In this document: positions 1 to 7,000 of the stretch, in pieces | How positions within the stretch are numbered: position 1 is the first letter of the stretch | Layout: each line of letters starts with the position of its first letter | Assembly (NCBI GenBank): GCA_015492755.1 | Contig: WGEM01000540.1 | Coordinates: 1-10,124, forward strand | Reading direction: 5' to 3' | DNA: 10,124 nucleotides | DNA from: Gemmatimonadota bacterium | GTDB lineage: Bacteria > Gemmatimonadota > Gemmatimonadetes > Longimicrobiales > Gaopeijiaceae | Program-made: the position numbers and the translations under genes | The notes under the pieces: model-generated | What the model was told of the DNA's origin: nothing | Databases searched by the model: none | The model's input: the letters and a program-made list of their open reading frames with translations, nothing else

Positions 1-503
1 TCATCCACCTCCACGTGGGCTTCGTGTCCACGTTCCGGATGGCGGAGCAGCTCCACCGCGTGCGGCAGGAGGGGGAGCAGCGTCTCCAGGCTTTCCCGCA
101 CCCCGGAGGGACTCCCGGGGAGGTTCACCACCAGCGAGCGCCCTCGCGTCCCCGCCACGCCCCGGGAGAGGGCTGCGTGCGGCGTGTGCGCCCAGCCCGT
201 CGCCCGCAGGCGCTCGGCGATGCCCGGCACCTCCCGCTCCACCACCGCCAGCGTGGCCTCCGGCGTCACGTCGCGAGGCGTGAGGCCGGTACCGCCGGTG
301 GTGAGCACCACGGGCAGATCACGCTCGTCGATCCAGGACATGAGCGTCCGGGCGATTTCCGGCCCCTCGTCAGGGACCACCGCGCGCACCGCCACACCGA
401 GTCCCCGGGCCGCGCAGAGCTCTTCCGCCACGCGGCCGCTCTCGTCCTCCCGCTCGCCCCGCGCGCAGGCGTCCGACACCGTGAGGATGCCCACCTGGAT
501 CAT
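1..503 (-). CDS. mog: Molybdopterin adenylyltransferase, MogA/MoaB family (3' end cut by window edge)
   Basis: This gene encodes a MogA/MoaB-type enzyme, which in known members adenylylates molybdopterin with ATP in the cytoplasm before molybdate insertion. I translated 167 codons by eye from the ATG at 503 and met no stop before the edge. The protein opens with a short strand ending in TVSD (residues 8-11). It carries the family's nucleotide/pterin-binding signature TTGGTG (68-73) followed by TPRDVTPEAT (75-84), then LPGSPSGVRESLE (128-140). Family members are usually about 160-195 residues, so only a few residues are probably missing. The start is fixed by a 4-base ATGA overlap with the gcvT stop, and a GGAAGGG stretch lies about 11 bases upstream. 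It sits last in the visible operon, with no other molybdenum-cofactor gene in view. MogA and MoaB cannot be separated on this evidence. The similar domain in CinA or MoeA is less likely, because the protein is a short stand-alone domain. Confidence 0.92.
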   Translation of the reverse strand, partial: MIQVGILTVSDACARGEREDESGRVAEELCAARGLGVAVRAVVPDEGPEIARTLMSWIDERDLPVVLTTGGTGLTPRDVTPEATLAVVEREVPGIAERLRATGWAHTPHAALSRGVAGTRGRSLVVNLPGSPSGVRESLETLLPLLPHAVELLRHPERGHEAHVEVD

Positions 504-1609
504 CGGCGGATCGACCCTTCCGTATAGAAGGGCGGGCGCTGCACCACCGCCTTCAGCAGGCGCCCGCGCACGTCCACCTGCACCTCGGTGTCGGGCTGCG
601 CCAGCTCCACCGGCAGGTACGCCATCCCGACCCCCACACCCAGCGACGGGCTGAGCGTCGCGCTGGTGAGGGTGCTCACCGGCCCGCCGTCGGCCACCAC
701 GGGATACCCCGGGCGGGGAAAGCCCCGCTCCACCAGCCGGAGGCCCGTGAGCCGCTGATGCACGCCCTCCTCCTTCTGCCGCTGAAGCGCTGCACGCCCC
801 ACGAAGGGTCCCTTCTCAAGCTTCGTGATCCATCCCAGTCCCGCCTCCAGGGGCGTGTGTTCCTCGTCCAGGTCGTTGCCGTAGAGCGCGTAACCCATCT
901 CCAGACGGAGCGTGTCGCGCGCGCCCAGCCCGGCGGGGACCAGGCCGTGGACCTCACCGGCGGCCATGAGGGCGTCCCAGAGCTCCGGGGCCCCCTCGGC
1001 GGCCACGTACAGCTCGAAGCCGTCCTCGCCGGTGTAGCCCGTGGCGCTGATGAGCGCCGGCACCCCCGCCACCTCTCCCTCCGCGAAGCGGTAGTAGCGG
1101 ATGCCGTCCACGTCGGGCACGGCCAGCGGCCGGAGGATCTCCCGCGCCACCGGGCCCTGAAGCGCCAGCAACGCGGTGTCGGCGGAGCGGTCCACCACCT
1201 CGGCGTCGAATTCCGCCGCGTGCCGTCGGATCCAGGCGAGGTCCTTCTCCTGGTTGGCGGCGTTCACCACCAGCATGTAGCCGTCGCTCCGCCGGTAGAC
1301 GAGCAGGTCGTCCAGGATGCCACCGTCCTCGCGGCACATCGCCGAATACTGCGCCTGCCCCACCTCCAGGCGCGCGGCGTCGTTCACCGACACCAACTGC
1401 ACCAGCCCCAGCGCCTGCGGACCGCGGATCTCGAATTCGCCCATGTGCGAGACGTCGAAGAGGCCGGCGGCCTTCCGCACCGCGTGGTGCTCCGCGGTGA
1501 TCCCGGTGGGGTACTGCACCGGCATCTCGAAGCCGGCGAAGGGCACCATCTTGGCGCCGGCGGCAACGTGCTTGTGGTAGAGCGGGGTGCGTTTGAGCGG
1601 GGCGCTCAT
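500..1609 (-). CDS. gcvT: Aminomethyltransferase, glycine cleavage system T protein
   Basis: GcvT takes the aminomethyl group from the lipoyl arm of GcvH and, with tetrahydrofolate, releases ammonia and forms 5,10-methylene-tetrahydrofolate. The 369-residue length is normal for the family. The N-terminal folate-binding domain shows PFAGFEMPVQY (23-33), GLFDVSHMGE (49-58) and GGILDDLLVY (96-105). D101 in the last motif matches the catalytic aspartate of characterised T proteins. The C-terminal barrel domain begins around residue 280, includes RGFPRPGYPV and ends at PPFYTEGSIRR. The ATG start overlaps the argF stop (ATGA), and a GGAG at 1618-1621 lies 8 bases before it. No gcvH or gcvP is in the window, so its partners must be elsewhere. 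The folate-binding relative YgfZ was considered, but its KGC[YF]xG[QE] signature is absent: the matching region reads GPFVGRAAL, as in true T proteins. Confidence 0.95.
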   Translation of the reverse strand: MSAPLKRTPLYHKHVAAGAKMVPFAGFEMPVQYPTGITAEHHAVRKAAGLFDVSHMGEFEIRGPQALGLVQLVSVNDAARLEVGQAQYSAMCREDGGILDDLLVYRRSDGYMLVVNAANQEKDLAWIRRHAAEFDAEVVDRSADTALLALQGPVAREILRPLAVPDVDGIRYYRFAEGEVAGVPALISATGYTGEDGFELYVAAEGAPELWDALMAAGEVHGLVPAGLGARDTLRLEMGYALYGNDLDEEHTPLEAGLGWITKLEKGPFVGRAALQRQKEEGVHQRLTGLRLVERGFPRPGYPVVADGGPVSTLTSATLSPSLGVGVGMAYLPVELAQPDTEVQVDVRGRLLKAVVQRPPFYTEGSIRR

Positions 1610-2508
1610 GCCATCAACTCCAGGAGAATGGATTTCTGTGCGTGCAGCCGGTTCTCGGCCTCGTCGAAGACGCGTGAGCGGGGCCCGTCGATGACATCTG
1701 CGGTGACTTCCTCGCCGCGGTGGGCGGGCAGACAGTGGAGGAAGATGGCGTCGGGATGGGCCAGCTCCATGAGCGATCCGTCCACCCGGAAGCCGGCGAA
1801 GGCCCGGGCCCGGGCCTCGGCCTCATCCTCCTGTCCCATGGACGCCCACACGTCGGTGGTGACCACGTGCGCCCCCCGGGCGGCCTCGGAGGGGTCCCGA
1901 GTGAGGACCACCCGAGCCGCGGCCTGCGCCCGCTCCAGGATGGCGGGATCCGGATCGTAGCCTTCCGGGCACGCCAGCCTGAGTTCGAAGCCCAGGCGGA
2001 CGGCGGCGTTGAGCCAGGAGTTGGCCATGTTGTTGCCGTCGCCGATCCACGCCACCACCAGCTCGTCGTAGCGTGGCCCCAGGTTCTCCTCGACGGTCTG
2101 GAGGTCCGCCACCACCTGACACGGATGAAGGAGGTCGGTGAGCCCGTTGATGACGGGCACGGTGGCGTGGCGCGCCAGCTCTTCCACCTCCTGGTGCGCG
2201 AAGGTGCGGATCATGATCCCATCCACGAAACGCGAGAGGACCTTGGCGGTGTCGTGGACGCTCTCGCCCCGCCCCATCTGGCTGTCGCGGTCCGACAGGA
2301 AGAGGGCGTGCCCCCCCAGCTGGGTCATGCCCACCTCGAAGGACACGCGCGTGCGGGTGGAGGACTTGCGGAAGATCATGGCGAGGCTCCGGCCTTCCAG
2401 CCGCGCCGGCTCCTCGCCGCGCTTCAGCCGGTGAGCCCGGTCCAGTACCCGCCGGAGCTCATCGGAGCTGAAGTCGGTGATGGCGAGGAAGTCACGCTTC
2501 GGGTTCAT
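1606..2508 (-). CDS. argF: Ornithine carbamoyltransferase
   Basis: This cytoplasmic enzyme condenses ornithine with carbamoyl phosphate to give citrulline in arginine synthesis. The 300-residue protein is standard length and has all family motifs: the carbamoyl-phosphate loop STRTR (50-54), HPCQ (128-131), GDGNN (156-160), the ornithine-binding DVWASMG loop (219-225) and HCLP with the reactive cysteine (258-261). The SMG loop and HCLP distinguish it from aspartate carbamoyltransferase and fit ornithine rather than N-acetylornithine as substrate. The ATG at 2508 follows hslU by 47 bases and has only a modest GAGAG-like ribosome site. The stop overlaps the gcvT start (ATGA). No other arginine gene is visible, and I see no AT-rich ARG-box-like operator in the short gap upstream, so control is probably from the operon. 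A catabolic role (arcB) cannot be formally excluded, but no arcA or arcC is adjacent. Confidence 0.96.
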   Translation of the reverse strand: MNPKRDFLAITDFSSDELRRVLDRAHRLKRGEEPARLEGRSLAMIFRKSSTRTRVSFEVGMTQLGGHALFLSDRDSQMGRGESVHDTAKVLSRFVDGIMIRTFAHQEVEELARHATVPVINGLTDLLHPCQVVADLQTVEENLGPRYDELVVAWIGDGNNMANSWLNAAVRLGFELRLACPEGYDPDPAILERAQAAARVVLTRDPSEAARGAHVVTTDVWASMGQEDEAEARARAFAGFRVDGSLMELAHPDAIFLHCLPAHRGEEVTADVIDGPRSRVFDEAENRLHAQKSILLELMA

Positions 2509-2555
2509 GAGGGACTCTCGTGGCGCCCAGTGCGCGTGCGTGGCCCGATGGCCGG
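2509..2555. other. hslU-argF intergenic gap
   Basis: These 47 bases separate the hslU stop from the argF start. They are GC-rich with no convincing promoter or operator. On the minus strand a four-pair GGCC/GGCC stem with a four-base loop follows the hslU stop, but no T-run comes after it, so I do not call a terminator. Read-through from hslU into argF is the simplest reading. Confidence 0.6.
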
Positions 2556-4055
2556 TCAGAGGATGTAGCGACTCAGGTCTTCGTCCCGTGCCACACGGTC
2601 GAGGCGCTCCCGGACGAAGGGCGCATCCACCACGATGCGCTCCTGACCCGATTCGGGAAGCTCGAAGAGCACCTCCTCCAGCAGCGTGGTCATCACCGTC
2701 TGGAGGCGCCGCGCGCCGATGTTCTCCATGCGGTCGTTGAGTTCCATGGCGATGCGCGCGATCTCCCGGACGCCGTCGTCGGTGACCTCCAGCGTGGCGC
2801 CCTCCGTCTCCAGCAGCGCCCGGTACTGCTCGATGAGCGCGTTCTTCGGTTCGGTGAGGATGCGGACGAAGTCTTCCTCCCTGAGGCTCTTCAGCTCCAC
2901 GCGAATGGGGAAACGACCCTGCAGCTCAGGGATGAGATCCGACGGTTTCGAGACGTGAAACGCGCCTGCGGCGATGAAGAGGATGTGGTCGGTGCGTACC
3001 AGACCGTACTTCGTGGCGACGGTGGAGCCCTCCACGATGGGGAGGAGATCGCGCTGCACCCCCTCGCGACTCACATCGGGGCCCTGGCCCGAGCGCTCCC
3101 CGGCGATCTTGTCGATCTCGTCCAGGAAGATGATCCCCATCTCCTCCGCCCGGTACAGCGCCTCGTTCACCACCTCGTCCATGTCCACCAGCTTGTCCAG
3201 CTCGTCCTGCAGGAGGATGCGGCGCGCCTCCCCCACCGTGACGGTGCGGCGCTTCTTCTTCTTGGGGAGCATCTCCTGCAGCATCTCGGTGAAGTTGTGA
3301 TCGAAGCCCTCGCCGCCGCCCATGGGGATCATCATCCCCTCGATGTTGGGCGCCTGCGTGATCTCGATCTCCACCTCGCGCTCCTCCAGCTTCCCGTCCC
3401 GGAGGAGACCGCGGAGCTTCTCCCGGGTACGGCGGCGGCGCTCCTGCAGGCCGTCGGCATCCGCCTCCGTCACGCCCTGCGGGCCTGCCACGAAGACGTG
3501 ACCCGCCGCCGCAGTACCCTCCGTGGGCTCCGGCTCCGGGTTGGACACCGGCAGAAGCAGGTCCAGGAGCCGCTCCTCCACCCGCGCCTCCGCCACGTCC
3601 TGCACCTCGTACTCCCGATCCGCCCGCACGAGATTCACGGCGATGTCCACCAGGTCGCGGACCATGGATTCCACGTCGCGACCCACGTAGCCCACCTCGG
3701 TGAACTTGGACGCCTCCACCTTCACGAAGGGGGCGCCGGCGAGGCGCGCCAGTCGGCGCGCGATCTCCGTCTTCCCCACCCCGGTGGGGCCGATGAGGAT
3801 GAGGTTGTTGGGCGCGATCTCCTGGCGGAGCTCCTCGTCCACCCGCTGGCGGCGCCACCGATTCCGGAGGACGATGGCCACCGCCTTCTTCGCCGCATCC
3901 TGGCCCACGATGTACTTGTCCAGCTCCGCCACGATCTGGCGCGGCGTCAGCTCGTCCAGCCACGCCTCCGCCGTGTCATCGACGTCGGGTGGAGGAGCGC
4001 CGCGCTCCTCCACCCGCTCCTCCGGACGGTCCATTACGTTCCCGCTCATCCTCAC
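2556..4055 (-). CDS. hslU: ATP-dependent protease ATPase subunit HslU (ClpY)
   Basis: HslU is the hexameric AAA+ unfoldase that feeds substrates to the HslV peptidase in the cytoplasm. The 499-residue protein shows [11 protein letters not shown] (49-59), Walker A GPTGVGKT (89-96), the substrate-gripping pore loop GYVG (122-125), Walker B IIFLDE (308-313), the sensor-1 region FIAAGAFH (360-367), the arginine-finger region GRF (380-382) and sensor-2 ENIGARRL (444-451). It ends in SRYIL, the C-terminal tail that docks into HslV. Most HslU proteins are about 440-470 residues. The surplus is an acidic, proline-rich N-terminal extension of about 35 residues before LTPRQIV, and a longer linker in the I domain (about 170-205). 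The GTG at 4055 is chosen because it overlaps the hslV stop (GTGA) and has GGAG eight bases upstream. An ATG two codons later (4049) is a close alternative, preceded by AAGG at 7 bases. Confidence 0.97.
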   Translation of the reverse strand: MRMSGNVMDRPEERVEERGAPPPDVDDTAEAWLDELTPRQIVAELDKYIVGQDAAKKAVAIVLRNRWRRQRVDEELRQEIAPNNLILIGPTGVGKTEIARRLARLAGAPFVKVEASKFTEVGYVGRDVESMVRDLVDIAVNLVRADREYEVQDVAEARVEERLLDLLLPVSNPEPEPTEGTAAAGHVFVAGPQGVTEADADGLQERRRRTREKLRGLLRDGKLEEREVEIEITQAPNIEGMMIPMGGGEGFDHNFTEMLQEMLPKKKKRRTVTVGEARRILLQDELDKLVDMDEVVNEALYRAEEMGIIFLDEIDKIAGERSGQGPDVSREGVQRDLLPIVEGSTVATKYGLVRTDHILFIAAGAFHVSKPSDLIPELQGRFPIRVELKSLREEDFVRILTEPKNALIEQYRALLETEGATLEVTDDGVREIARIAMELNDRMENIGARRLQTVMTTLLEEVLFELPESGQERIVVDAPFVRERLDRVARDEDLSRYIL

Positions 4056-4609
4056 GCCTTCGACTCCGCACCCAGTTCGAGTACGACGATGTCGGTGTTG
4101 GTGTAAATGCAGATCTCGCCCGCGATCTCCAGTGCGTGACGCACGATGGAGGGCGCGTCGAGGTCGGAGTGCTCCTTCAGCGCACGGGCCGCCGCAAGCG
4201 CGTACGCCCCGCCTGATCCGATGGCCAGCACGTCGTCGTCGGGTTCGATGACGTCACCGGTCCCGCTCACCAGGAAGAGGTGCTGGCGGTCCGCCACCGC
4301 CAGGAGGGCGTCGAGCCGGCGGAGATAGCGGTCCAGACGCCAGTCCTTCGCCAGCTCCACCACCGCCTTGCGCACGTTGGCGGGATAGCGCTCCAGCTTC
4401 TCTTCCAGCTTCTCGAAGAGGGTGAAGGCGTCGGCCACCGCACCGGCGAAGCCTGCCAGGATCTGCCCGTCGTGGAGGGACCGGACCTTGCGGGCGCTCT
4501 GCTTCACCACGGTGTCGCCCATGGTCACCTGCCCGTCGCCGCCCATGGCGACGCGCCCGTCGCGGCGGACGGCGAGGACGGTGGTGGCGCGAACGTTCCG
4601 GAAAGCCAT
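4052..4609 (-). CDS. hslV: ATP-dependent protease peptidase subunit HslV (ClpQ)
   Basis: HslV is the double-hexamer, proteasome-like threonine peptidase that degrades proteins unfolded by HslU. From the ATG at 4609 the protein has 185 residues, close to the usual 175-185. It begins [18 protein letters not shown]. The first threonine of the TT pair (T9) aligns with the N-terminal nucleophile of E. coli HslV, implying removal of an eight-residue propeptide. [13 protein letters not shown] and the following ARKVR are the conserved core around the active site. [16 protein letters not shown] is the second hallmark motif, toward the C terminus. The frame stays open upstream to ATGs at 4627 and 4723, which would add 6 or 38 residues. 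The longest extension has no resemblance to HslV and would leave the threonine deep inside the chain. Ribosome sites are weak at all three starts. The stop overlaps the hslU start by four bases (GTGA), fitting stoichiometric production of the two subunits. Confidence 0.94.
   Translation of the reverse strand: MAFRNVRATTVLAVRRDGRVAMGGDGQVTMGDTVVKQSARKVRSLHDGQILAGFAGAVADAFTLFEKLEEKLERYPANVRKAVVELAKDWRLDRYLRRLDALLAVADRQHLFLVSGTGDVIEPDDDVLAIGSGGAYALAAARALKEHSDLDAPSIVRHALEIAGEICIYTNTDIVVLELGAESKA
4064..4067 (-). promoter_or_regulatory. Shine-Dalgarno GGAG for hslU
   Basis: On the minus strand GGAG lies eight bases before the GTG at 4055, inside the last codons of hslV. It supports that non-ATG start and translational coupling of hslU to hslV. 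The nearby AAGG is better placed for the alternative ATG at 4049, so the choice is not final. Confidence 0.5.
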
Positions 4610-4751
4610 ATCGGCGTCTCTGTCCATGCTCTGTGGGCCCTGGATCCGCGTCGCCGGGGCGTCCGGCGGGCGGGGCGTGGAATCTAACCAATCTCTGCCG
4701 AAGTGGCAGATGGCGCTGTGCATCCCGGGGGATCTGACGGAGGCGGCCGCG
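4610..4751. other. xerC-hslV intergenic region, largest gap in the window
   Basis: This is the only gap above 50 bases. It separates the xerC stop from the preferred hslV start and is where an internal promoter or hslV leader could sit. On the minus strand the least GC-rich patch is GATTGGTTAGATT (4693-4681), with a TTAGAT that could be a poor -10 box, but no good -35 element lies at the right distance. A short inverted repeat immediately precedes the patch. Part of the gap is open in the hslV frame, so it might be coding if hslV starts at 4627 or 4723. Confidence 0.45.
4694..4710. repeat. Short inverted repeat (6-bp stem, 5-base loop)
   Basis: TCTGCC (4694-4699) and GGCAGA (4705-4710) are perfect reverse complements around a five-base loop. 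Read on the minus strand, the hairpin lies about 40 bases after the xerC stop and is followed by GATTGGTTAGATT rather than a T-run, so it is at best a weak attenuator, an mRNA-stability hairpin or an operator-like dyad. A six-base stem can also occur by chance in such GC-rich DNA. Confidence 0.35.
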
Positions 4752-5675
4752 CTACTCCCCCCGAGGGTGCGCCTGACGGTACACCTTCAGGAGCCGCTCG
4801 CGGGACGTGTGGGTGTAGATCTGCGTCGTGGAGAGGGAAGCATGGCCCAGCAGCTCCTTCACCGCCAGGAGATCGGCCCCGCCCTCCAACAGGTGCGTGG
4901 CGAAGGAGTGCCGGAGGGCGTGGGATGAGAGCCCGCGGGCGCCGGCCGCCACTTCGAAGGCGGAGCTCACCGAGGCCTGGATGGAGCGTCGGGAAAGGCG
5001 ACCCCCGCGGGCGTTCACCAGGAGCGCGCGCTCACGGGATCGCACCACCTCCGCCCGCCGGGGTTCGTAGCGCGCCAGCGCCTCCAGCGCCTTCTCCGTC
5101 ACCGGGACCACCCGTTCCTTCCGACCCTTCCCCACCACCCGCACCAGGCGGCGCCTGCGGTCGATCTCGTCCAGGTCCAGATCGTGGAGCTCGGAGAGGC
5201 GAAGCCCGCTGCCGTACATGAGCTCCAGGATCAGGAGGGTGCGGGTGGCGGCCAGCGTGTTCTTCGCGGCCTCGAGCTCCGCCCACGCGAACACCTCGCG
5301 GGCGTCGGGCTGCGAGAGGTGTCCCGGAAGCTTCTTCTCCACCTTCGGCGTCCGCAGCGTCGCCACCGGGCTGGACGCCACTTCTCCGCGTCCCTGCAGG
5401 AAGCGGAAGAACGCCCGGACCGCCGATATCTTCCGCGCCACCGTGCGCTTCGCCAGACCCTTCCGGCCCAGCCACCCCATGAAGCCCCGCAGCGCCAGAC
5501 GGTCCACCTGCGGGTGGTCCCAGTCCCAATCCGCACCCAGGTAGTCGTCCAGGAACGCACGGAGCTGCTCCAGGTCGCGGCGGTAGGCGCGCACCGTGTT
5601 GGGCGAGAGCTGCCGTTCCCGCTCCAGATGGCTGAGGAAGGCCTCCAGGCTCGCCGAGGCTCGCCCGCGCGTCAC
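4752..5675 (-). CDS. xerC: Tyrosine recombinase XerC
   Basis: XerC-type recombinases act with XerD at the chromosomal dif site to resolve chromosome dimers. The 307-residue protein has the N-terminal SAM-like core-binding domain (about 7-95, with [13 protein letters not shown] at 23-35) and the C-terminal catalytic domain. All six catalytic residues are visible: R159 in [10 protein letters not shown]183 in GKGRKER, H252 and R255 in [11 protein letters not shown]278 in LLGHAS and nucleophile Y287 in TTQIYTHT. The GTG start overlaps the trmFO stop (GTGA) and is supported by an upstream GGAGG. XerC and XerD are hard to tell apart by sequence. The position between trmFO and hslVU matches B. subtilis codV, the XerC orthologue, which decides the name. 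An integrase of a mobile element is unlikely, because the gene is embedded in a housekeeping operon with no attachment site, tRNA or cargo nearby. Confidence 0.91.
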   Translation of the reverse strand: MTRGRASASLEAFLSHLERERQLSPNTVRAYRRDLEQLRAFLDDYLGADWDWDHPQVDRLALRGFMGWLGRKGLAKRTVARKISAVRAFFRFLQGRGEVASSPVATLRTPKVEKKLPGHLSQPDAREVFAWAELEAAKNTLAATRTLLILELMYGSGLRLSELHDLDLDEIDRRRRLVRVVGKGRKERVVPVTEKALEALARYEPRRAEVVRSRERALLVNARGGRLSRRSIQASVSSAFEVAAGARGLSSHALRHSFATHLLEGGADLLAVKELLGHASLSTTQIYTHTSRERLLKVYRQAHPRGE

Positions 5676-7000
5676 GGCGAGGCGGCCTCCACAGCCGTCA
5701 GGAGTCCGTGCGCACGGGTCCAGGCCTCGAAGTCGTTCCGGGCCCGCTCCGCCAGCGCCGCCCGCTTGGCCTTCTTGTCCCGGATCCGCGTGGGAAGCGG
5801 ATCCACCAGGCCCCAGTTGGAGTTCATGGGCTGGAAGGCGCCGGGGTCGGCCTCGCGCAGATACCGGTAGAGTCCTCCCAGCATGGTGGTGGGCGGGGGC
5901 ACCACCGGCTCCTCCCCCGCCAGGATCCGGGAGAGATTGATCCCCGCCAGAATCCCGCTGGCGGCGGATTCGGTATAGCCCTCCACGCCGGTGATCTGCC
6001 CGGCGAAGATGAGGTCCGGTCGGTCCGGGTGCGCACCGTAGGCGGTGAGCCGGGCGGGGAAGTTCAGGTAGCTGTTGCGGTGGATGGACCCCCAGCGGAG
6101 GAACTCCGCGTGCTCCAGACCGGGGATCATGGTGAAGATGCGCCGCTGCTCACCGATCTTCAGGCGGGTCTGGAAGCCCACCATGTTCCACATCTGCCCT
6201 GCGCGGTCCTCCCGCCGGAGCTGGACCACCGCCCACGGCCGCGCTCCGGTGCGGGGATCCACCAGTCCGATGGGCTTCATGGGCCCGAAGCGGAGCGTGT
6301 CCGGGCCGCGCTGGGCCATCACTTCGATGGGGAGACACCCCTCGAAGTAGGGCACCGCGTCCCAGTCATGTCCTTCGTGCGCCTCCCCGGCGCGGAGCGC
6401 CTCCACGAACGCCTCGTACTCCTGGCGGTTCATGGGGCAGTTCAAATAGTCGGCGTCCTCGCCGAATCGACCCTGGGCGAAGATCACCGACTCGTCGAGG
6501 CTCTCGCGGTGGACGATGGGGGCGATGGCGTCGAAAAACGCCAGCCCGTCGTCCCCCAGCAGCGCCCGGATGGACGCCGCCAGCGCGTCGGAGGTGAGGG
6601 GACCGGTGGCCACCACCGCGGGCCCCTCGGGGAGTTCCGTCACCTCTTCCCGCACCACCTCGATGGCCGGGTGGGCCTCCACCGCCCGGCTCATGGCCTC
6701 GGCGAAGAGCTCCCGGTCCACCGCCAGCGCCGAGCCCGCAGGCACCCGCGCCTCATCCGCCGCCGCCAGCAGCACCGAGCCCAGCGCGCGCATCTCCCTC
6801 TTCAGCGTCCCGTGCGCGTTGGCCGGGTCCTCGCTCTTGAAGGAGTTGGTGCACACCAGCTCACCCAGCCGGTCGGTGCGGTGCGCTTCGGTCATCCTCA
6901 CCGGACGCATCTCCACCAGCCGGACCCGGTGACCGCGACGCGCCAGCTGCACCGCGGCCTCACATCCCGCGAGCCCTCCCCCCACGACGGTGACGGTCAT
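5672..7000 (-). CDS. trmFO: Methylenetetrahydrofolate-tRNA-(uracil-5-)-methyltransferase TrmFO
   Basis: TrmFO makes ribothymidine at U54 of the tRNA T-loop, using 5,10-methylene-tetrahydrofolate as carbon donor and reduced FAD, unlike SAM-dependent TrmA. The 442-residue protein has the normal family length. It opens with the FAD-binding Rossmann motif GGGLAGCEAA (7-16), followed by E30 at the end of the second strand. GELVCTNSFKS (46-56) contains C50, and EGCLPIEVMAQRGPDTLRFGPMKP begins near residue 220 and contains C222. These two cysteines match the catalytic pair of B. subtilis TrmFO (C53 and C226). GQITGVEGYTESAASG, in the C-terminal third, is the second conserved FAD-domain motif. The ATG overlaps the topA stop (ATGA), with a GGAAGAAG purine run just before it, and the stop overlaps the xerC start. 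The related MnmG (GidA) is excluded by length and by the TrmFO-specific CTNSFKS and GCLPIE motifs. Confidence 0.97.
   Translation of the reverse strand: MTVTVVGGGLAGCEAAVQLARRGHRVRLVEMRPVRMTEAHRTDRLGELVCTNSFKSEDPANAHGTLKREMRALGSVLLAAADEARVPAGSALAVDRELFAEAMSRAVEAHPAIEVVREEVTELPEGPAVVATGPLTSDALAASIRALLGDDGLAFFDAIAPIVHRESLDESVIFAQGRFGEDADYLNCPMNRQEYEAFVEALRAGEAHEGHDWDAVPYFEGCLPIEVMAQRGPDTLRFGPMKPIGLVDPRTGARPWAVVQLRREDRAGQMWNMVGFQTRLKIGEQRRIFTMIPGLEHAEFLRWGSIHRNSYLNFPARLTAYGAHPDRPDLIFAGQITGVEGYTESAASGILAGINLSRILAGEEPVVPPPTTMLGGLYRYLREADPGAFQPMNSNWGLVDPLPTRIRDKKAKRAALAERARNDFEAWTRAHGLLTAVEAASP
5686..5690 (-). promoter_or_regulatory. Shine-Dalgarno GGAGG for xerC
   Basis: GGAGG on the minus strand lies ten bases before the GTG at 5675, within the end of trmFO. 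It is among the strongest ribosome sites in the window and supports the GTG start of xerC at the GTGA overlap. Confidence 0.6.

Noticed and set aside
15..654. Plus-strand frames at the left edge (15-527 and 184-654)
   Set aside because: They are antisense to the MogA/MoaB gene and the end of gcvT. The minus-strand translation carries clear family motifs, and the plus-strand translations are low-complexity.
500..1609. YgfZ, the folate-binding iron-sulfur protein, as an alternative to GcvT
   Set aside because: The KGC[YF]xG[QE] signature of YgfZ is absent, the length is that of GcvT, and the catalytic aspartate motif GGILDDLLVY is present.
2533..2555. Possible terminator after hslU
   Set aside because: The stem is only four pairs and no T-run follows. 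Such short GGCC palindromes are common by chance at this GC content.
3245..3265. Lysine/arginine run PKKKKRR in HslU resembling a nuclear localisation signal
   Set aside because: It is a basic patch in the I domain where other HslU proteins also carry Lys/Arg-rich sequence. A bacterial protein in this operon gives no reason to infer nuclear targeting.
2520..4106. Long plus-strand open frame (528 codons) opposite hslU
   Set aside because: It lies antisense to an unmistakable hslU, and its translation is rich in His, Leu, Arg and Val with no recognisable domain, as expected from the reverse of GC-biased codons. The frames at 758-1960, 5708-7159 and 7207-8622 are rejected for the same reason.
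4628..4751. Separate small gene starting at 4723
   Set aside because: The ATG at 4723 is in frame with hslV with no stop between them, so it is an upstream extension of the same frame and not an independent gene.
4752..5675. Tyrosine recombinase as a phage or island integrase
   Set aside because: It sits in the codV-like position between trmFO and hslV with a GTGA overlap to trmFO, has XerC length, and has no att repeats, tRNA gene or foreign-looking codon use nearby.
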